From Labrenzia sp. OB1 (GTDB taxonomy: Bacteria > Pseudomonadota > Alphaproteobacteria > Rhizobiales > Stappiaceae): a stretch of DNA of 64,000 bases. A model generated the notes under the pieces. It was not told where the DNA came from. It made no database searches and saw only the letters and a program-made list of their open reading frames with translations. The number at the start of each line of letters is the position of its first letter. The stretch's first letter is position 1. Position numbers and translations under genes: made by a program. This document shows positions 18,267 through 27,807 of this stretch, piece by piece. The stretch is from assembly GCF_001624695.1 (NCBI RefSeq), contig NZ_JSEP01000002.1, forward strand, positions 124,001 through 188,000, given 5' to 3'.

Positions 18267-19241
18267 TCAGCCGTCGAACGTGTATCTGGTGTTACAGAAT
18301 TCGCAGGTCACAACGATCTTACCGCCGACCGTTACCTGCCGGATTTCCTCGGCGCTGAAGTTGGCCAGCACGCTTTCGATCTTTTCCCGCGAACAGCGGC
18401 ATTTGTCGGCGAGCGGCTGTGGCTCGTAGAGACGCACTCCGCGTTCATGAAAGAGGCGGAACAGCAGCATTTCCACGCTGACTTCCGGATCCGTCAGCTC
18501 CACATCCTTGACCGTGTCGACCAGCGCCTTGGCTTCCACCCACGCGTCGTCTTCCTCGACCTCGTGCGAGTGCATCCCCTCCGGGGCATCGCCCGGATCG
18601 ATATCGGCCTGTCGCATGCGTTCCGGAGCTTCAGGCAGAAACTGGATAAGGATACCACCCGCCGTCCAGGTCCTGGCGTGCCCTTCCCCCTCCTGGCGGG
18701 TGAAGAGTTCTCCAACACCCAGGCGTACTTCCGTCGGAATCTGCTCGGAGCGTTCGAAATACCGGCGCGCGACGTCTTCCAGGGACACCCCGTCCAGTTC
18801 CACCAGCCCCTGGTAGCGCTGCATATGCTTGCCCTGATCGATGGTCATGGCGAGATGGCCGTGGCCAAGCAACTCTTCGGGCGTTGCCGTTCCTGCCGCC
18901 ATCAGCACTTCGACCCGTTCGGCATCGAATGTCGCACAGGCGCGGATCGCGTCCGGCGACGCAAAATCCACCACCAGCATGGACACCGGCCCATCGGTCT
19001 GGGTCTGGAGCGTGAAGCGGCCGTCGAATTTGAGCGACGTTCCAAGCAGTCCGGTCAGAACGATGGCCTCGGCCAGCAGGCGCGAAACGGGTTCGGGATA
19101 GTCATGACGGCCCAGAATGGTTTCCAGGACGGGACCGAGCGCCACGGCGCGGCCGCGCACATCCAGTCCTTCCACGGCAAAGGGCCGGACAGCGTCCAGC
19201 CCTGCAGGCATAATGCCCAGCTCATCGAGATTCAGTGCCAC
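18267..19241 (-). CDS. hslO: Redox-regulated chaperone Hsp33
   Basis: Cytoplasmic holdase chaperone activated by oxidation together with unfolding. 324 residues. The four zinc-binding cysteines of the redox switch are at C281, C283 (CxC), C313 and C316 (CxxC). The N-terminal domain shows VTGLLGTSLKFDGRFTLQTQ-type beta segments typical of Hsp33. It begins 12 bases after the argF stop, so it is probably the third gene of the argD-argF-hslO operon, an arrangement common in alphaproteobacteria. Confidence 0.95.
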   Translation of the reverse strand: MALNLDELGIMPAGLDAVRPFAVEGLDVRGRAVALGPVLETILGRHDYPEPVSRLLAEAIVLTGLLGTSLKFDGRFTLQTQTDGPVSMLVVDFASPDAIRACATFDAERVEVLMAAGTATPEELLGHGHLAMTIDQGKHMQRYQGLVELDGVSLEDVARRYFERSEQIPTEVRLGVGELFTRQEGEGHARTWTAGGILIQFLPEAPERMRQADIDPGDAPEGMHSHEVEEDDAWVEAKALVDTVKDVELTDPEVSVEMLLFRLFHERGVRLYEPQPLADKCRCSREKIESVLANFSAEEIRQVTVGGKIVVTCEFCNTRYTFDG

Positions 19242-19253
19242 TTTGGCCTTGCC

Positions 19254-20183
19254 TTAAACTGCGCCGAAACACCAGGCCAGAATGCCTTTCTGGGCATGGA
19301 GCCGGTTTTCGGCTTCATCGAACACAACGGAATTGGGACCGTCCATGACTTCCGAGGTGACTTCCTCGCCCCGATGGGCCGGCAGGCAGTGCATGAACAG
19401 CGCGTCCTTGTTTGCCTCGTCCATCAATCGCTTGTTCACCTGATAGGCACCGAGAAGATTGTGACGCGTCTCGCTGTCATCGTCCCCCATGGACACCCAG
19501 CAGTCGGTAACGACACAATCGGTCCCCTTGACCGCCTCATATGGGTCTGGTGTGACGAGAATGGAACCACCCTTTTTCCGGGCGGCGTCGATCAGCTCCC
19601 GCGGCGGCGCCAATTCCTCCGGAGTTGCGATACGCAGCTCGAAATCGAAACGGGGCGCGGCATGGATCCACGACGCCAGCACGTTGTTGCTGTCGCCGGT
19701 CCAGGCAATGCTTCGGCCCTTCACCGATCCGCGGTGCTCCTCGAAAGTCATCAGATCCGCCATGATCTGGCAGGGATGCGAGACCTTGGTCAGGCCGTTG
19801 ATCACCGGTACCGTCGCGTTCTCAGCCAGTTCGCGCAATTCGTTGTGATCGAGAATACGGATCATGATTGCATCGACGAAGCGTGAGAGAACACGCGCCG
19901 TGTCGCCAATGGTCTCACCCCGTCCGAGCTGCATTTCCGCTCCAGTCAGCATCAGCGTTTCGCCGCCGAGTTCGCGCATGCCGATATCGAAGGAGATCCG
20001 TGTTCGCGTGGAGGGCTGTTCGAAAATCATGGCGAGCACCTTGCCGGCCAGCGGCCCCTCGCCCCGGCGAACGCCGTCGCGCGTCGCCTTGATCTTCTTT
20101 CCCGTATCCAGGATGGCCCGCAGTTCGTCGCTTTCGATTTCCGTCAGATCCAGAAAATTCCGGTAGGGTTGTCCGGCGGTCAT
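19254..20183 (-). CDS. argF: Ornithine carbamoyltransferase
   Basis: Makes citrulline from ornithine and carbamoyl phosphate in arginine synthesis. 309 residues. The carbamoyl-phosphate site STRTR is at residues 58-62, HPCQIMAD is in the middle, WVSMGDD (the ornithine-binding SMG loop) follows, and [10 protein letters not shown] near residue 265 contains the catalytic Cys. The ATG at 20183 overlaps the stop codon of argD (ATGA), so translation of the two is coupled. Confidence 0.96.
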   Translation of the reverse strand: MTAGQPYRNFLDLTEIESDELRAILDTGKKIKATRDGVRRGEGPLAGKVLAMIFEQPSTRTRISFDIGMRELGGETLMLTGAEMQLGRGETIGDTARVLSRFVDAIMIRILDHNELRELAENATVPVINGLTKVSHPCQIMADLMTFEEHRGSVKGRSIAWTGDSNNVLASWIHAAPRFDFELRIATPEELAPPRELIDAARKKGGSILVTPDPYEAVKGTDCVVTDCWVSMGDDDSETRHNLLGAYQVNKRLMDEANKDALFMHCLPAHRGEEVTSEVMDGPNSVVFDEAENRLHAQKGILAWCFGAV

Positions 20184-21379
20184 TCGGCCGCTCCTTCCAG
20201 CAATTTCGCCTCGATTGCACACGCAGCCTTGTCCAGGCGCTCAACAGCGATGGCGATTTCGTCTTCACTCATGTTCAGCGGCGGCATAATGCGTACCACA
20301 TTGTCACCCGCCGGAACGGCCAGCAATCCGGCATCGCGAGCCGCGGCGACATAGTCGCCAACGGGAACTGCGCATTTCAGGCCAAGCATCAAACCGGTGC
20401 CGCGCACTTCGTCCAGAACCTTCGGATGACCGTCCACCAATCCGGCCAGCTTCTGCTTGAAGCTGAGACCCTTGCGGCTGACCTCCTCCAGGAAGCCTTC
20501 GCCGAGCACGACATCAAGAATGGCATTGCCGACAGCCATGGCCAGTGCATTGCCACCGAAGGTCGTGCCATGGGTTCCAGGTGACAGCGCCCGGGCGGTT
20601 TCCGCCGTTGCCAGGCAGGCCGCCATCGGAAAGCCGCCGCCGATACCCTTTGCGACCGCCATCAGGTCGGGTTCGACACCGGTCCACTGGTGAGCGAACA
20701 GCTTGCCGGTCCGTCCGACACCGGTCTGGATTTCGTCGAAGATCAGCAGGATGCCGTTCTCGTCGCAGATCCTGCGCAGCGCACGCAGAAAATCGGTCTG
20801 GATTTCCCGGATGCCGCCCTCGCCCTGGATGGGTTCGATCGCGATCGCAGCCGTTTGCGGTCCGATCACGGCCTTGAGCGCGTCCAGATCGCCTGCCGGC
20901 ACCTGATCGAAACCGGGCGCTTTGGGGCCGAAGCCTTCCAGATACTTCGCCTGGCCGCCGGCAGCGATGGTCCCCAGCGTCCGGCCGTGGAAAGCGCCTT
21001 CGAAGGTCACGATATGGAAGCGATCCGGCTGTCCGTTGTCATAGTGGAAGCGGCGCGCGCATTTGATGGCTGCCTCCATCGCCTCGGCGCCTGAATTCAC
21101 GAACAGGACCTTGTCGGCGAAGGTCGCCGCGCACAGCCGCTGGGCCAGCCGCTCTCCTTCCGGCGCCTGATGCAGGTTGGAGACGTGCCAGAGTTTGGCG
21201 GCCTGATCCTGCAGTGCCTTGACCAGATGCGGATGGCTGTGTCCGAGCGAATTGACGGCAATACCGGAACCGCAGTCGAGAAATCGTCGGCCGTCACTCG
21301 TAACCAGCCACACACCTTCCCCGTGATCGAATGTCAGGTTCGATCTTGCGTAATTCCCGAATAGTGCACTCTCGGACAT
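20180..21379 (-). CDS. argD: Acetylornithine aminotransferase
   Basis: Class III PLP aminotransferase converting N-acetylglutamate semialdehyde to N-acetylornithine. It may also serve in lysine synthesis. 399 residues from the ATG at 21379, with GGAG 11 bases upstream. Visible are [14 protein letters not shown], the [13 protein letters not shown] cofactor phosphate loop, [22 protein letters not shown] (with the PLP-binding Asp), and [12 protein letters not shown] with the Schiff-base lysine. It is the first gene of the argD-argF-hslO operon. A GC-rich hairpin about 100 bases upstream on the same strand could be part of its leader. Confidence 0.94.
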   Translation of the reverse strand: MSESALFGNYARSNLTFDHGEGVWLVTSDGRRFLDCGSGIAVNSLGHSHPHLVKALQDQAAKLWHVSNLHQAPEGERLAQRLCAATFADKVLFVNSGAEAMEAAIKCARRFHYDNGQPDRFHIVTFEGAFHGRTLGTIAAGGQAKYLEGFGPKAPGFDQVPAGDLDALKAVIGPQTAAIAIEPIQGEGGIREIQTDFLRALRRICDENGILLIFDEIQTGVGRTGKLFAHQWTGVEPDLMAVAKGIGGGFPMAACLATAETARALSPGTHGTTFGGNALAMAVGNAILDVVLGEGFLEEVSRKGLSFKQKLAGLVDGHPKVLDEVRGTGLMLGLKCAVPVGDYVAAARDAGLLAVPAGDNVVRIMPPLNMSEDEIAIAVERLDKAACAIEAKLLEGAAE

Positions 21380-21462
21380 AACTCCATTTGCTCCTTTAAA
21401 CGCCTCTTCCGCCCCAAGGTGTTCACACCGGTTGAGGTTTTTCCCTCGGAGTCCATGCGGAA

Positions 21463-21501
21463 AGGCCAAAACGAAACGTGCCGCCCCGATGAGGCGGCAC
21501 G
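21463..21501 (-). terminator. Hairpin with T-rich tail in the argD leader region
   Basis: A 9-bp perfect stem (CGTGCCGCC with GGCGGCACG, arms 21477-21485 and 21493-21501). On the minus strand it is followed by GTTTCGTTTTGG. It lies about 100 bases upstream of argD and after no visible gene on that strand, so it could be an attenuator-like element. I found no arginine-rich leader peptide to support classic attenuation. Confidence 0.4.
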
Positions 21502-21659
21502 CAGCGGTTTGTTATACACCGTCCCTACCGTTGCCTGTCAATGGAAATGCCGCATCCGTGCGATATCTGAAATTCGTGAAAATTCTCAATGACCTCGCCT
21601 TATTTGGGGAAAAGTTGCTTCATCCCCAACTGGTTTGGGCCGGATGGTTGCCTGACAAA

Positions 21660-21773
21660 TTAACACTATTGTAACCTCTGGTCAGTCAGACGCGATATCT
21701 CGTGAGGCACATCAGCTAGAGGCACTAGATATGCCAATTAGGCGCTCACATGCTGTGCCTAACGCGAGGTTAA
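21660..21773. promoter_or_regulatory. Possible CtrA-binding half-site pairs upstream of gcrA
   Basis: The CtrA consensus is TTAA-N7-TTAA. At 21759-21773 the sequence is CTAA-N7-TTAA and at 21660-21674 it is TTAA-N7-GTAA, each one base off with correct spacing. CtrA represses gcrA in Caulobacter, which makes the location sensible. AT-rich matches can arise by chance. Confidence 0.4.
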
Positions 21774-21790
21774 TGGCCGCAAGGCGGCCA
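21774..21790 (+). other. Small hairpin in the gcrA 5' leader
   Basis: Perfect 7-bp stem-loop (TGGCCGC / GCGGCCA around an AAG loop) ending 18 bases before the gcrA start and followed by an A-rich run. It could affect ribosome access. No known regulator is implied. Confidence 0.4.
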
Positions 21791-21808
21791 AAATAAAAGG
21801 GTGCGGCA

Positions 21809-22339
21809 ATGAGTTGGACGAACGAACGGGTTGAGCTTCTGAAGAAACTCTGGAGCGAAGGCTTGAGCGCGAGCCAGATTGCAGGCGAACTGGGTGGCGT
21901 TACGCGCAATGCCGTCATCGGCAAAGTGCACCGTCTCGGTTTGTCGGGCCGCGCCAAGACGACTTCCTCAGCTTCCAAGGCGCGCCGCGCACGGCCCAAT
22001 CCGGCCCCCGCAAGTGCAGCGCCGAAAAGACCGGCCTCTCAGCCGCAGTCCATCGGAGCAACGGCACTTAAAGCCGATTTCACACCCGCACCGGAGGTCG
22101 AAGCCAGCCCCCAGGTTGAGCCGATTGCCGAACTGGTGCCGATTTCCCAGCGCGCGACAATTCTCACGCTGACGGAGCGCACCTGCAAATGGCCGATCGG
22201 CGATCCTTCCACGGATGATTTCTATTTCTGTGGCCGCCAGTCGGACCCGAACGCGCCTTACTGCGTGCATCACTGCAAGATCGCCTATCAGCCGGTCTCT
22301 GACCGCCGCAGCCGCAAAGTGGTGGCACAGGCAGGCTGA
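21809..22339 (+). CDS. gcrA: GcrA cell cycle regulator
   Basis: Alphaproteobacterial transcription factor that works with sigma-70 RNA polymerase at promoters bearing CcrM-methylated GANTC sites. 176 residues. The N-terminal DNA-binding domain reads MSWTNERVELLKKLW, then SASQIAGELGGVTRNAVIGK through HRLGLSGRA (residues 1-50). A proline/alanine-rich linker (about 52-105) follows. The C-terminal sigma-interaction domain holds CKWPIGDP, YFCGRQ and PYCVHHCKIAY, with the conserved cysteines. It is followed by a strong bidirectional terminator. It marks the host as an alphaproteobacterium. Confidence 0.95.
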   Translation: MSWTNERVELLKKLWSEGLSASQIAGELGGVTRNAVIGKVHRLGLSGRAKTTSSASKARRARPNPAPASAAPKRPASQPQSIGATALKADFTPAPEVEASPQVEPIAELVPISQRATILTLTERTCKWPIGDPSTDDFYFCGRQSDPNAPYCVHHCKIAYQPVSDRRSRKVVAQAG

Positions 22340-22375
22340 GCGGCCTTTCGCCAATCCGCGGATGACCCAGACAAA

Positions 22376-22412
22376 AACACCCTGCGTTCACCTGAACGCA
22401 GGGTGTTTTTTT
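22376..22412 (+). terminator. Strong, probably bidirectional Rho-independent terminator
   Basis: A perfect 15-bp stem (22376-22390 with 22393-22407) closed by only two bases, so the tip must open. It is followed by seven T on the plus strand and preceded by a run of A that serves as the T tract on the minus strand. It lies between the convergent gcrA and phoB genes and can end both transcripts. Confidence 0.92.
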
Positions 22413-22478
22413 GCAGATCGGTGAATCCCAACCGTTCCGGACAGCCATAGCTGTTGAACCGGCTGGCGCCTTATACAG

Positions 22479-23177
22479 TCAGCCCGCCATCGAGAACTGA
22501 TCGTTGAAGGCGTATCCGGCGCCACGGACAGTGCGGATTGGATCCTTGGCCTTGCCCTTGTTGAGTGCCTTGCGCAGCCGGCCTACATGGACATCCACCG
22601 TGCGCTCGTCGACATAGACATCGTGGCCCCAGACCCCGTCCAGAAGCTGCTCGCGCGAGAACACCCGGCCCGGAGCCGTCATCAGAAATTCCAGCAGGCG
22701 GAACTCCGTCGGACCGAGATGGATCTCCTTGGTGTTCCTGCGAACACGATGGGTTTCCCGGTCCAGCTCGATATCACCGGAGCGCAGCATCGAGGACACT
22801 ACCTCCGGGCTGGCCCGGCGCAGGATGGCCCGCACGCGCGCCATCAGTTCCGGCACGGAGAAGGGTTTGACCACATAGTCGTCCGCGCCCGTGGACAGTC
22901 CGCGAATGCGTTCGGCTTCCTCGCCGCGGGCCGTGAGCATGATGACCGGCAGGCGCTCGGAGTCTTCGCGTGCGCGCAAACGGCGGCACAGTTCAATTCC
23001 AGACAGTCCCGGCAACATCCAGTCCAGAAGCAGGAGATCGGGAAGACTTTCCCGCAAGCGGATTTCCGCTTCGTCCCCGCGGACACACGATTCAACCGCA
23101 TATCCTTCCGCTTCCAGATTGTATCTCAAAAGAAGGCTCAGCGGTTCTTCGTCTTCAACGATGAGCACCTTCGGCAT
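22479..23177 (-). CDS. phoB: Phosphate regulon response regulator PhoB
   Basis: OmpR-family response regulator of 232 residues that activates Pho-box promoters when phosphate is low. The receiver domain (1-120) has the acidic pocket at E8/D9, the phosphoacceptor D52 in LLLDWMLPG, and VKPFS with the conserved Lys. The C-terminal winged helix (about 130-228) ends with the recognition helix and RTVRGAGYAF. The start at ATG 23177 has GGAG ten bases upstream. It is last in the phoR-pstSCAB-phoU-phoB order. The 186-base gap to phoU may hold an internal promoter. Confidence 0.96.
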   Translation of the reverse strand: MPKVLIVEDEEPLSLLLRYNLEAEGYAVESCVRGDEAEIRLRESLPDLLLLDWMLPGLSGIELCRRLRAREDSERLPVIMLTARGEEAERIRGLSTGADDYVVKPFSVPELMARVRAILRRASPEVVSSMLRSGDIELDRETHRVRRNTKEIHLGPTEFRLLEFLMTAPGRVFSREQLLDGVWGHDVYVDERTVDVHVGRLRKALNKGKAKDPIRTVRGAGYAFNDQFSMAG

Positions 23178-23363
23178 ACGTTCTCGCTCCAATTTCATCA
23201 ACCGGCGCCGCAGCGCCGACCGGGTCATTTTTCCGCTTCATTCCGCTTCCGGGGCCCTTGCCCTCAAGTGAAAACAGCAGCCTTTTCCAACACGTCAATA
23301 ACGGTCTCTTTTCGATCTCCAACCGTTTCCGTTCGAAGGTCGCGCGAAAAAAGGGTCAAGCGG

Positions 23364-24062
23364 CTAGGCGGAAACAGTCGTTTCGTCATACTTCACGCGG
23401 TCTTCCGGCAACCGCTCACCGGTCACCATGTAGTAGACGTTCTCCGCGATGTTGGTTGCGTGATCGCCGATCCGTTCGATGTTCTTGGCGCAGAACAGCA
23501 GATGGACGCATTGGGTAATCACCCTGGGATCCTCCATCATATAGGTCAGCAGTTCGCGGAACAGCGACGTGTAGATGGCATCGATCTCGGCGTCGGCTTC
23601 CTGAACGCGGCGCGCCGTTTCCGCATCCTTGCGGGTATAGGCATCCAGGACCTTCTTGAGCTGCGACAGCGTCAGCTCGGTCATGTGCTCGACACCGATC
23701 GCAAGTTTCTTCGATTGCAGGTCGCTGTCGATCGCGATCACGCGCTTGGCGACGTTTTTCGCCAGATCCCCAACCCGCTCCAGATCGTAGGAGATACGGG
23801 TCGCGGCGGTGATTTCACGCAGATCCTGGCCCATGGGCTGGCGGCGCGCGATAATCTCGATCAGCTTGACCTCGACTTCCTGGTGAAGCGTGTCGAGACG
23901 GGCGTCCTTCTCAATCGTTTTTTTGGCCAGTTCCAGATCCTGGGAAACCAGGGCCGAGACGGCATCGGCAAAGGCTTTTTCCGCCAGTCCGCCCATTTCG
24001 GCGACCTTGCCGGCCATTTCCGTCAGCTCCTCGTCATATGCCGAGACTGTATGTTCAGACAT
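23364..24062 (-). CDS. phoU: Phosphate signaling complex protein PhoU
   Basis: Peripheral all-helical protein of 232 residues that couples the Pst transporter to PhoR and restrains phosphate uptake. It has the two repeated three-helix PhoU bundles. The metal-binding segments are visible as RISYDLERVGDLAKNVAKR (about 90-108) and FCAKNIERIGDHATNIAE (about 193-210). It lies 31 bases after pstB in the same operon. Confidence 0.96.
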   Translation of the reverse strand: MSEHTVSAYDEELTEMAGKVAEMGGLAEKAFADAVSALVSQDLELAKKTIEKDARLDTLHQEVEVKLIEIIARRQPMGQDLREITAATRISYDLERVGDLAKNVAKRVIAIDSDLQSKKLAIGVEHMTELTLSQLKKVLDAYTRKDAETARRVQEADAEIDAIYTSLFRELLTYMMEDPRVITQCVHLLFCAKNIERIGDHATNIAENVYYMVTGERLPEDRVKYDETTVSA

Positions 24063-24093
24063 CCTGTGTCCCTTTCAGAGTTTCTGAATTCGC

Positions 24094-24891
24094 TTAGCCG
24101 AAGCGGCCAGTAATGTAATCCTGTGTCCGCTTGTCTTTCGGATTGGTGAAAATATCCTGCGTCGAACCTTCCTCAACCAGGACACCAAGGTGGAAGAACG
24201 CCGTGCGCTGTGACACGCGGGCAGCCTGCTGCATGGAATGGGTCACGATGACGATCGTGTAGTTCTCGCGCAGCTCGTCGATCAGTTCTTCAACCTTGGC
24301 AGTCGCAATCGGATCGAGAGCTGAGCAAGGCTCATCCATGAGGATCACTTCCGGGCTTACGGCAATCGCGCGGGCGATGCACAAACGCTGCTGCTGACCG
24401 CCCGACATGCCGGTTCCCGGCTCATCCAGACGGTTCTTCACTTCTTCCCAAAGGCCCGCCTTTTGAAGACTTGAGGCAACGATGTCGTCCAGTTGGGACT
24501 TGTTGCGGGCCATCCCGTGAATGCGCGGACCATAGGCGACGTTGTCGTAGATCGACTTGGGAAAGGGGTTCGGTTTCTGGAACACCATGCCGACCTTTGC
24601 GCGAAGCTGCACCGGATCGACCTTTGCGTCGTAGATGTCCTCGCCGTCGATCTTGATCGAACCCTCGACCCGGCAGATGTCGATGGTGTCGTTCATCCGG
24701 TTGATGGTGCGCAGGAAGGTCGACTTGCCACAGCCCGAAGGGCCGATGAAGGCGGTGACCGACCGCGGCTGAATTTCAATATCGACGTCTATGATGGCCT
24801 GCTTGTCGCCATAATAAACCTGAACCTTTTTCGCGGAAATTTTGCTTGAAGTCATGGCGCTCGCCTGTTCCAAATTCGGCATCTCGTTCAT
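24094..24891 (-). CDS. pstB: Phosphate ABC transporter ATP-binding protein PstB
   Basis: ATPase that powers high-affinity phosphate import. 265 residues from the ATG at 24891, which is preceded by AAGGAA. Walker A is GPSGCGKST, the ABC signature is MSGGQQQR, Walker B is [12 protein letters not shown], and the switch His is in IVTHSMQQA. An upstream extension of the frame to 25032 lies inside pstA and is rejected. The start is 11 bases after the pstA stop. Confidence 0.96.
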   Translation of the reverse strand: MNEMPNLEQASAMTSSKISAKKVQVYYGDKQAIIDVDIEIQPRSVTAFIGPSGCGKSTFLRTINRMNDTIDICRVEGSIKIDGEDIYDAKVDPVQLRAKVGMVFQKPNPFPKSIYDNVAYGPRIHGMARNKSQLDDIVASSLQKAGLWEEVKNRLDEPGTGMSGGQQQRLCIARAIAVSPEVILMDEPCSALDPIATAKVEELIDELRENYTIVIVTHSMQQAARVSQRTAFFHLGVLVEEGSTQDIFTNPKDKRTQDYITGRFG

Positions 24892-24902
24892 CGGATCGTT
24901 CC

Positions 24903-26252
24903 TTACCAGCGGCGTTCGAACCTGCGGCGCAGAATGACCGCGAGAATGTTCATGGTGAGGAGGAACACCAGCAGAATGATGATGCCGCCCCAGGCTTTTT
25001 CGTAAAACGCGTAGTCCGCACGGGCAGCCCACGTGTAAATCTGTGCAGGCATTGCCGAATTCGGCTCGATAAAGCCCGTGATAAAGCCGTCGGGATAGCC
25101 GCGTGCGACAAACCCGACCATGCCGATCAGCAACAGCGGAGCCGTCTCGCCAAGCGCCTGGGCTAGACCGATGATGGTCCCGGTCAGAATGCCCGGCATG
25201 GCCAGAGGCAGAACATGGTGGAAGATGGACTGCATCTTGGAGGCCCCGACCCCGAGCGCCGCGTCGCGGATGCTCGGCGGCACCGCTTTGAGAGATGCGC
25301 GGGTCGAGATGATGATCGTCGGCAGCGTCATCAGCGTCAGGACCAGGCCACCGACAAGCGGCGCGGATTGCGGCAGGTGCATGAACTGGATGAACACCGC
25401 CAGACCCAGAATACCGAAGACAATCGAGGGAACGGCGGCCAGATTGGAAATGTTCACCTCGATCATGTCCGTGAACCTGTTCTGCGGCGCGAATTCCTCC
25501 AGGTAGATGGAGGCCGCGACACCGATTGGCAGCGACAGGAACAGAACAACCAGCATCATGAAGAACGAACCGACGACGGACGCCCCTATGCCTGCGCCCC
25601 CCGGATTATCGACGCCGGAGTCGGCACCGGTGATGAAGTTCCAGTTGAAGACCGTCTTGATGATACCTGTCTCGACCAGCGCATCGACGATGTCGAGGTC
25701 GGATTTTTCCAGGAAACGGCTGTCGGTCAGCGTTTCGCGGGTGACACGGCCGTTCGAATACCCGTCAACCCGCGACGAGGCCGCCAGCTCGAAGGCCGCC
25801 GGTGCGCCGAGAGCCCCCGGATTGGCCTTGAAGTACTCGCGTATCGTGCCGCCGGTCTTGCCGACGATACGTTCGATAGCCTTGGCGTCGAACGGGACGC
25901 TCATACCGCTTTCTTCAAGCTGACCCTGAAGCGCGTTGATAAAGAACTGCTCATAGGCCTTGGTCTTGAAGAGTTCCTTTTCCGCAGCGTCATATTGCTC
26001 CTGCGTCAGCGTGAACTCGACTTCGACAATCGTGCGGGTGAAAGCCGGAATTCCCTCGGAGATGATCGCCGTGGCCAGAACCACGAGGAAGAACAAACCG
26101 ATAAGAACAGCGCCGAGGCCGTAGTATTTGAACCGCTTTTCCGACGCGTTGCGCTTGCGGGTCAGATCGTCGAGCGCGTAGAGCGACTTCGGCTTCGCCG
26201 CGTCTCCGGCCGCTGCCGGGCTGGTCTCGGGAGAAAGAGTTGTGTCAGTCAT
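24903..26252 (-). CDS. pstA: Phosphate ABC transporter permease PstA (long form)
   Basis: Inner-membrane permease subunit of 449 residues, much longer than the roughly 300 of E. coli PstA. The extra length is an N-terminal cytoplasmic part, a first membrane helix near residues 44-66, and a periplasmic insert up to about residue 210, as in the DUF3333-containing PstA of alphaproteobacteria. The permease core (about 215-445) has six helices and the cytoplasmic EAA loop [21 protein letters not shown]. Its ATG shares one base with the pstC stop (TGATG). Confidence 0.95.
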   Translation of the reverse strand: MTDTTLSPETSPAAAGDAAKPKSLYALDDLTRKRNASEKRFKYYGLGAVLIGLFFLVVLATAIISEGIPAFTRTIVEVEFTLTQEQYDAAEKELFKTKAYEQFFINALQGQLEESGMSVPFDAKAIERIVGKTGGTIREYFKANPGALGAPAAFELAASSRVDGYSNGRVTRETLTDSRFLEKSDLDIVDALVETGIIKTVFNWNFITGADSGVDNPGGAGIGASVVGSFFMMLVVLFLSLPIGVAASIYLEEFAPQNRFTDMIEVNISNLAAVPSIVFGILGLAVFIQFMHLPQSAPLVGGLVLTLMTLPTIIISTRASLKAVPPSIRDAALGVGASKMQSIFHHVLPLAMPGILTGTIIGLAQALGETAPLLLIGMVGFVARGYPDGFITGFIEPNSAMPAQIYTWAARADYAFYEKAWGGIIILLVFLLTMNILAVILRRRFERRW

Positions 26253-27724
26253 CAGTCATACTGCTCCCGGTATTTGCGCACGATGTAGAGCGCGACGATA
26301 TTCAGACCAAGGGTCACCACGAAGAGCGTCATGCCCAGCGCAAAGGCGACCAGTGCCACGGGAGAGGCGAAATCCGCGTCCCCGGTCAGCTGACTGACGA
26401 TCTTTGCCGTTACGGTGGTCATGGCTTCGAAGGGGTTGAGACTGAGCCGCGCGGCCGCGCCGGCTCCGAGAACCACAATCATCGTTTCACCGATGGCCCG
26501 AGAGGCCGCCAGCAGAATTGCGCCGACGATACCGGGCAGCGCGGCAGGAAGGATAACCTGCTTCACCGTCTCGGACTTGGTGGCGCCCAATCCGTAGGAT
26601 CCGTCCCGCATGGCTTGCGGCACCGCGTTGATGATGTCGTCTGACAGCGAACTCACAAAGGGGATCAGCATGATGCCCATGACGAGGCCCGCCGTCATGA
26701 CCGCAGTGCCCGCCTTCATGATCCCCAGCCCGTTATCGCCGAAGACCGACAGCAGCATCGGCCCGACGGTGAGCAGGGCGAACAGGCCGTAAACAATGGT
26801 CGGGATGCCGGCGAGAATTTCCAGCATCGGCTTGGCCACCGCCCGAACCCTTGGGCTGGCGTATTCGGAAAGATACACGGCGGCGAAAAGACCAACCGGC
26901 ACCGCAACAGCGAGGGCGACGAAGGAGATGTAAAACGTGCCCCACAAGAGGGGGAGAATACCCAGCTCCGACGATCCGCCGCGCCCGGAGAAGCTCGGCG
27001 ACCAGGTCAGGCCGAAGAAGAAGTCCATCGCCGGATAGAGCCGGAAGAATTCCACCGTGTTGAAGACAAGCGACAGAACGATGCCGAGTGTTGTCAGAAC
27101 CGCGATCAGGGCGGCACTGAACAGGATGACCTGAATGCCGCGTTCCACGGTGTTGCGCGCCCTGAATTCGGCGCTGGTTTCACGCACACCCCACAACGCC
27201 CCGGCAATTGCCGCAAGAAGCACGACAATGGACATGTAGAAATTGCCGTTCGAGACCATGATCCTGTAGGCCTGCGCGGCACGCATGATCGGCTGCGTGA
27301 TCTGGGACGTAACGATTTGCCCGGCATCCTTGAGGCGGGTGGTGATATCGTTGAAATCGGTGCGCGCATTGCGCGCGAAATCGTCGGTCATCTGCCCGCT
27401 TGCGACGGCGTTTTCGAGCCCTTCGGCGGTACGGCGCACTTCAGCCATCACCAGCCCGAGGGACGAGCCATCGCCGACCGCGCTTTCCGGGATCATGCCG
27501 GAAATGTTGCTGTGCACGACAAACGGCTGCACCAGCAACCAGAGCACAAGGATCAGGAAAGCCGGCACCGCGGCTTTCATCGCCACGTTTGCCCCGTAGT
27601 AGACAGGAAGAGAATGCAGATCCCGCATATCTCCTCCGGCGCTGGCCAGAGCACGCGCGCGCCCTGCAATGTAGCCAACCAGCGCGATGGCAAGCACGAT
27701 CACGACGAGCCAGAACAAGGACAT
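26252..27724 (-). CDS. pstC: Phosphate ABC transporter permease PstC (long form)
   Basis: Inner-membrane permease of 490 residues, the long alphaproteobacterial form of PstC. An N-terminal helix (1-22), a second near 50-68, a periplasmic helical insert (about 75-150) and further helices precede the conserved transport core. The EAA loop reads RDGSYGLGATKSETVKQVILP. It is separated from pstS by a terminator-like hairpin that should lower its transcription relative to pstS, and its end overlaps pstA. Confidence 0.95.
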   Translation of the reverse strand: MSLFWLVVIVLAIALVGYIAGRARALASAGGDMRDLHSLPVYYGANVAMKAAVPAFLILVLWLLVQPFVVHSNISGMIPESAVGDGSSLGLVMAEVRRTAEGLENAVASGQMTDDFARNARTDFNDITTRLKDAGQIVTSQITQPIMRAAQAYRIMVSNGNFYMSIVVLLAAIAGALWGVRETSAEFRARNTVERGIQVILFSAALIAVLTTLGIVLSLVFNTVEFFRLYPAMDFFFGLTWSPSFSGRGGSSELGILPLLWGTFYISFVALAVAVPVGLFAAVYLSEYASPRVRAVAKPMLEILAGIPTIVYGLFALLTVGPMLLSVFGDNGLGIMKAGTAVMTAGLVMGIMLIPFVSSLSDDIINAVPQAMRDGSYGLGATKSETVKQVILPAALPGIVGAILLAASRAIGETMIVVLGAGAAARLSLNPFEAMTTVTAKIVSQLTGDADFASPVALVAFALGMTLFVVTLGLNIVALYIVRKYREQYD

Positions 27725-27756
27725 GTGGTTCCCCGAAAGATTTAAAAATCACACAA

Positions 27757-27786
27757 ATGAAAAGGGGCGGCGGGAATCGCCGCCCC
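27757..27786 (-). terminator. Terminator-like hairpin between pstS and pstC
   Basis: On the minus strand a perfect 9-bp stem (GGGGCGGCG with CGCCGCCCC, five-base loop) followed by TTTTCATTT. It sits 21 bases after the pstS stop. Partial termination here would let the binding protein be made in excess over the membrane subunits. Confidence 0.75.
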
Positions 27787-27807
27787 CCGGATAGAGCCGA
27801 AGCCCTG

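Noticed and set aside
17907-19886. 659-residue plus-strand frame
   Set aside because: Spans the adaptor, hslO and argF genes in antisense, with no ribosome site and no family signature.
21334-21519. Arginine leader peptide before argD
   Set aside because: The 61-residue frame has no run of arginine codons near the hairpin and overlaps the argD ribosome site.
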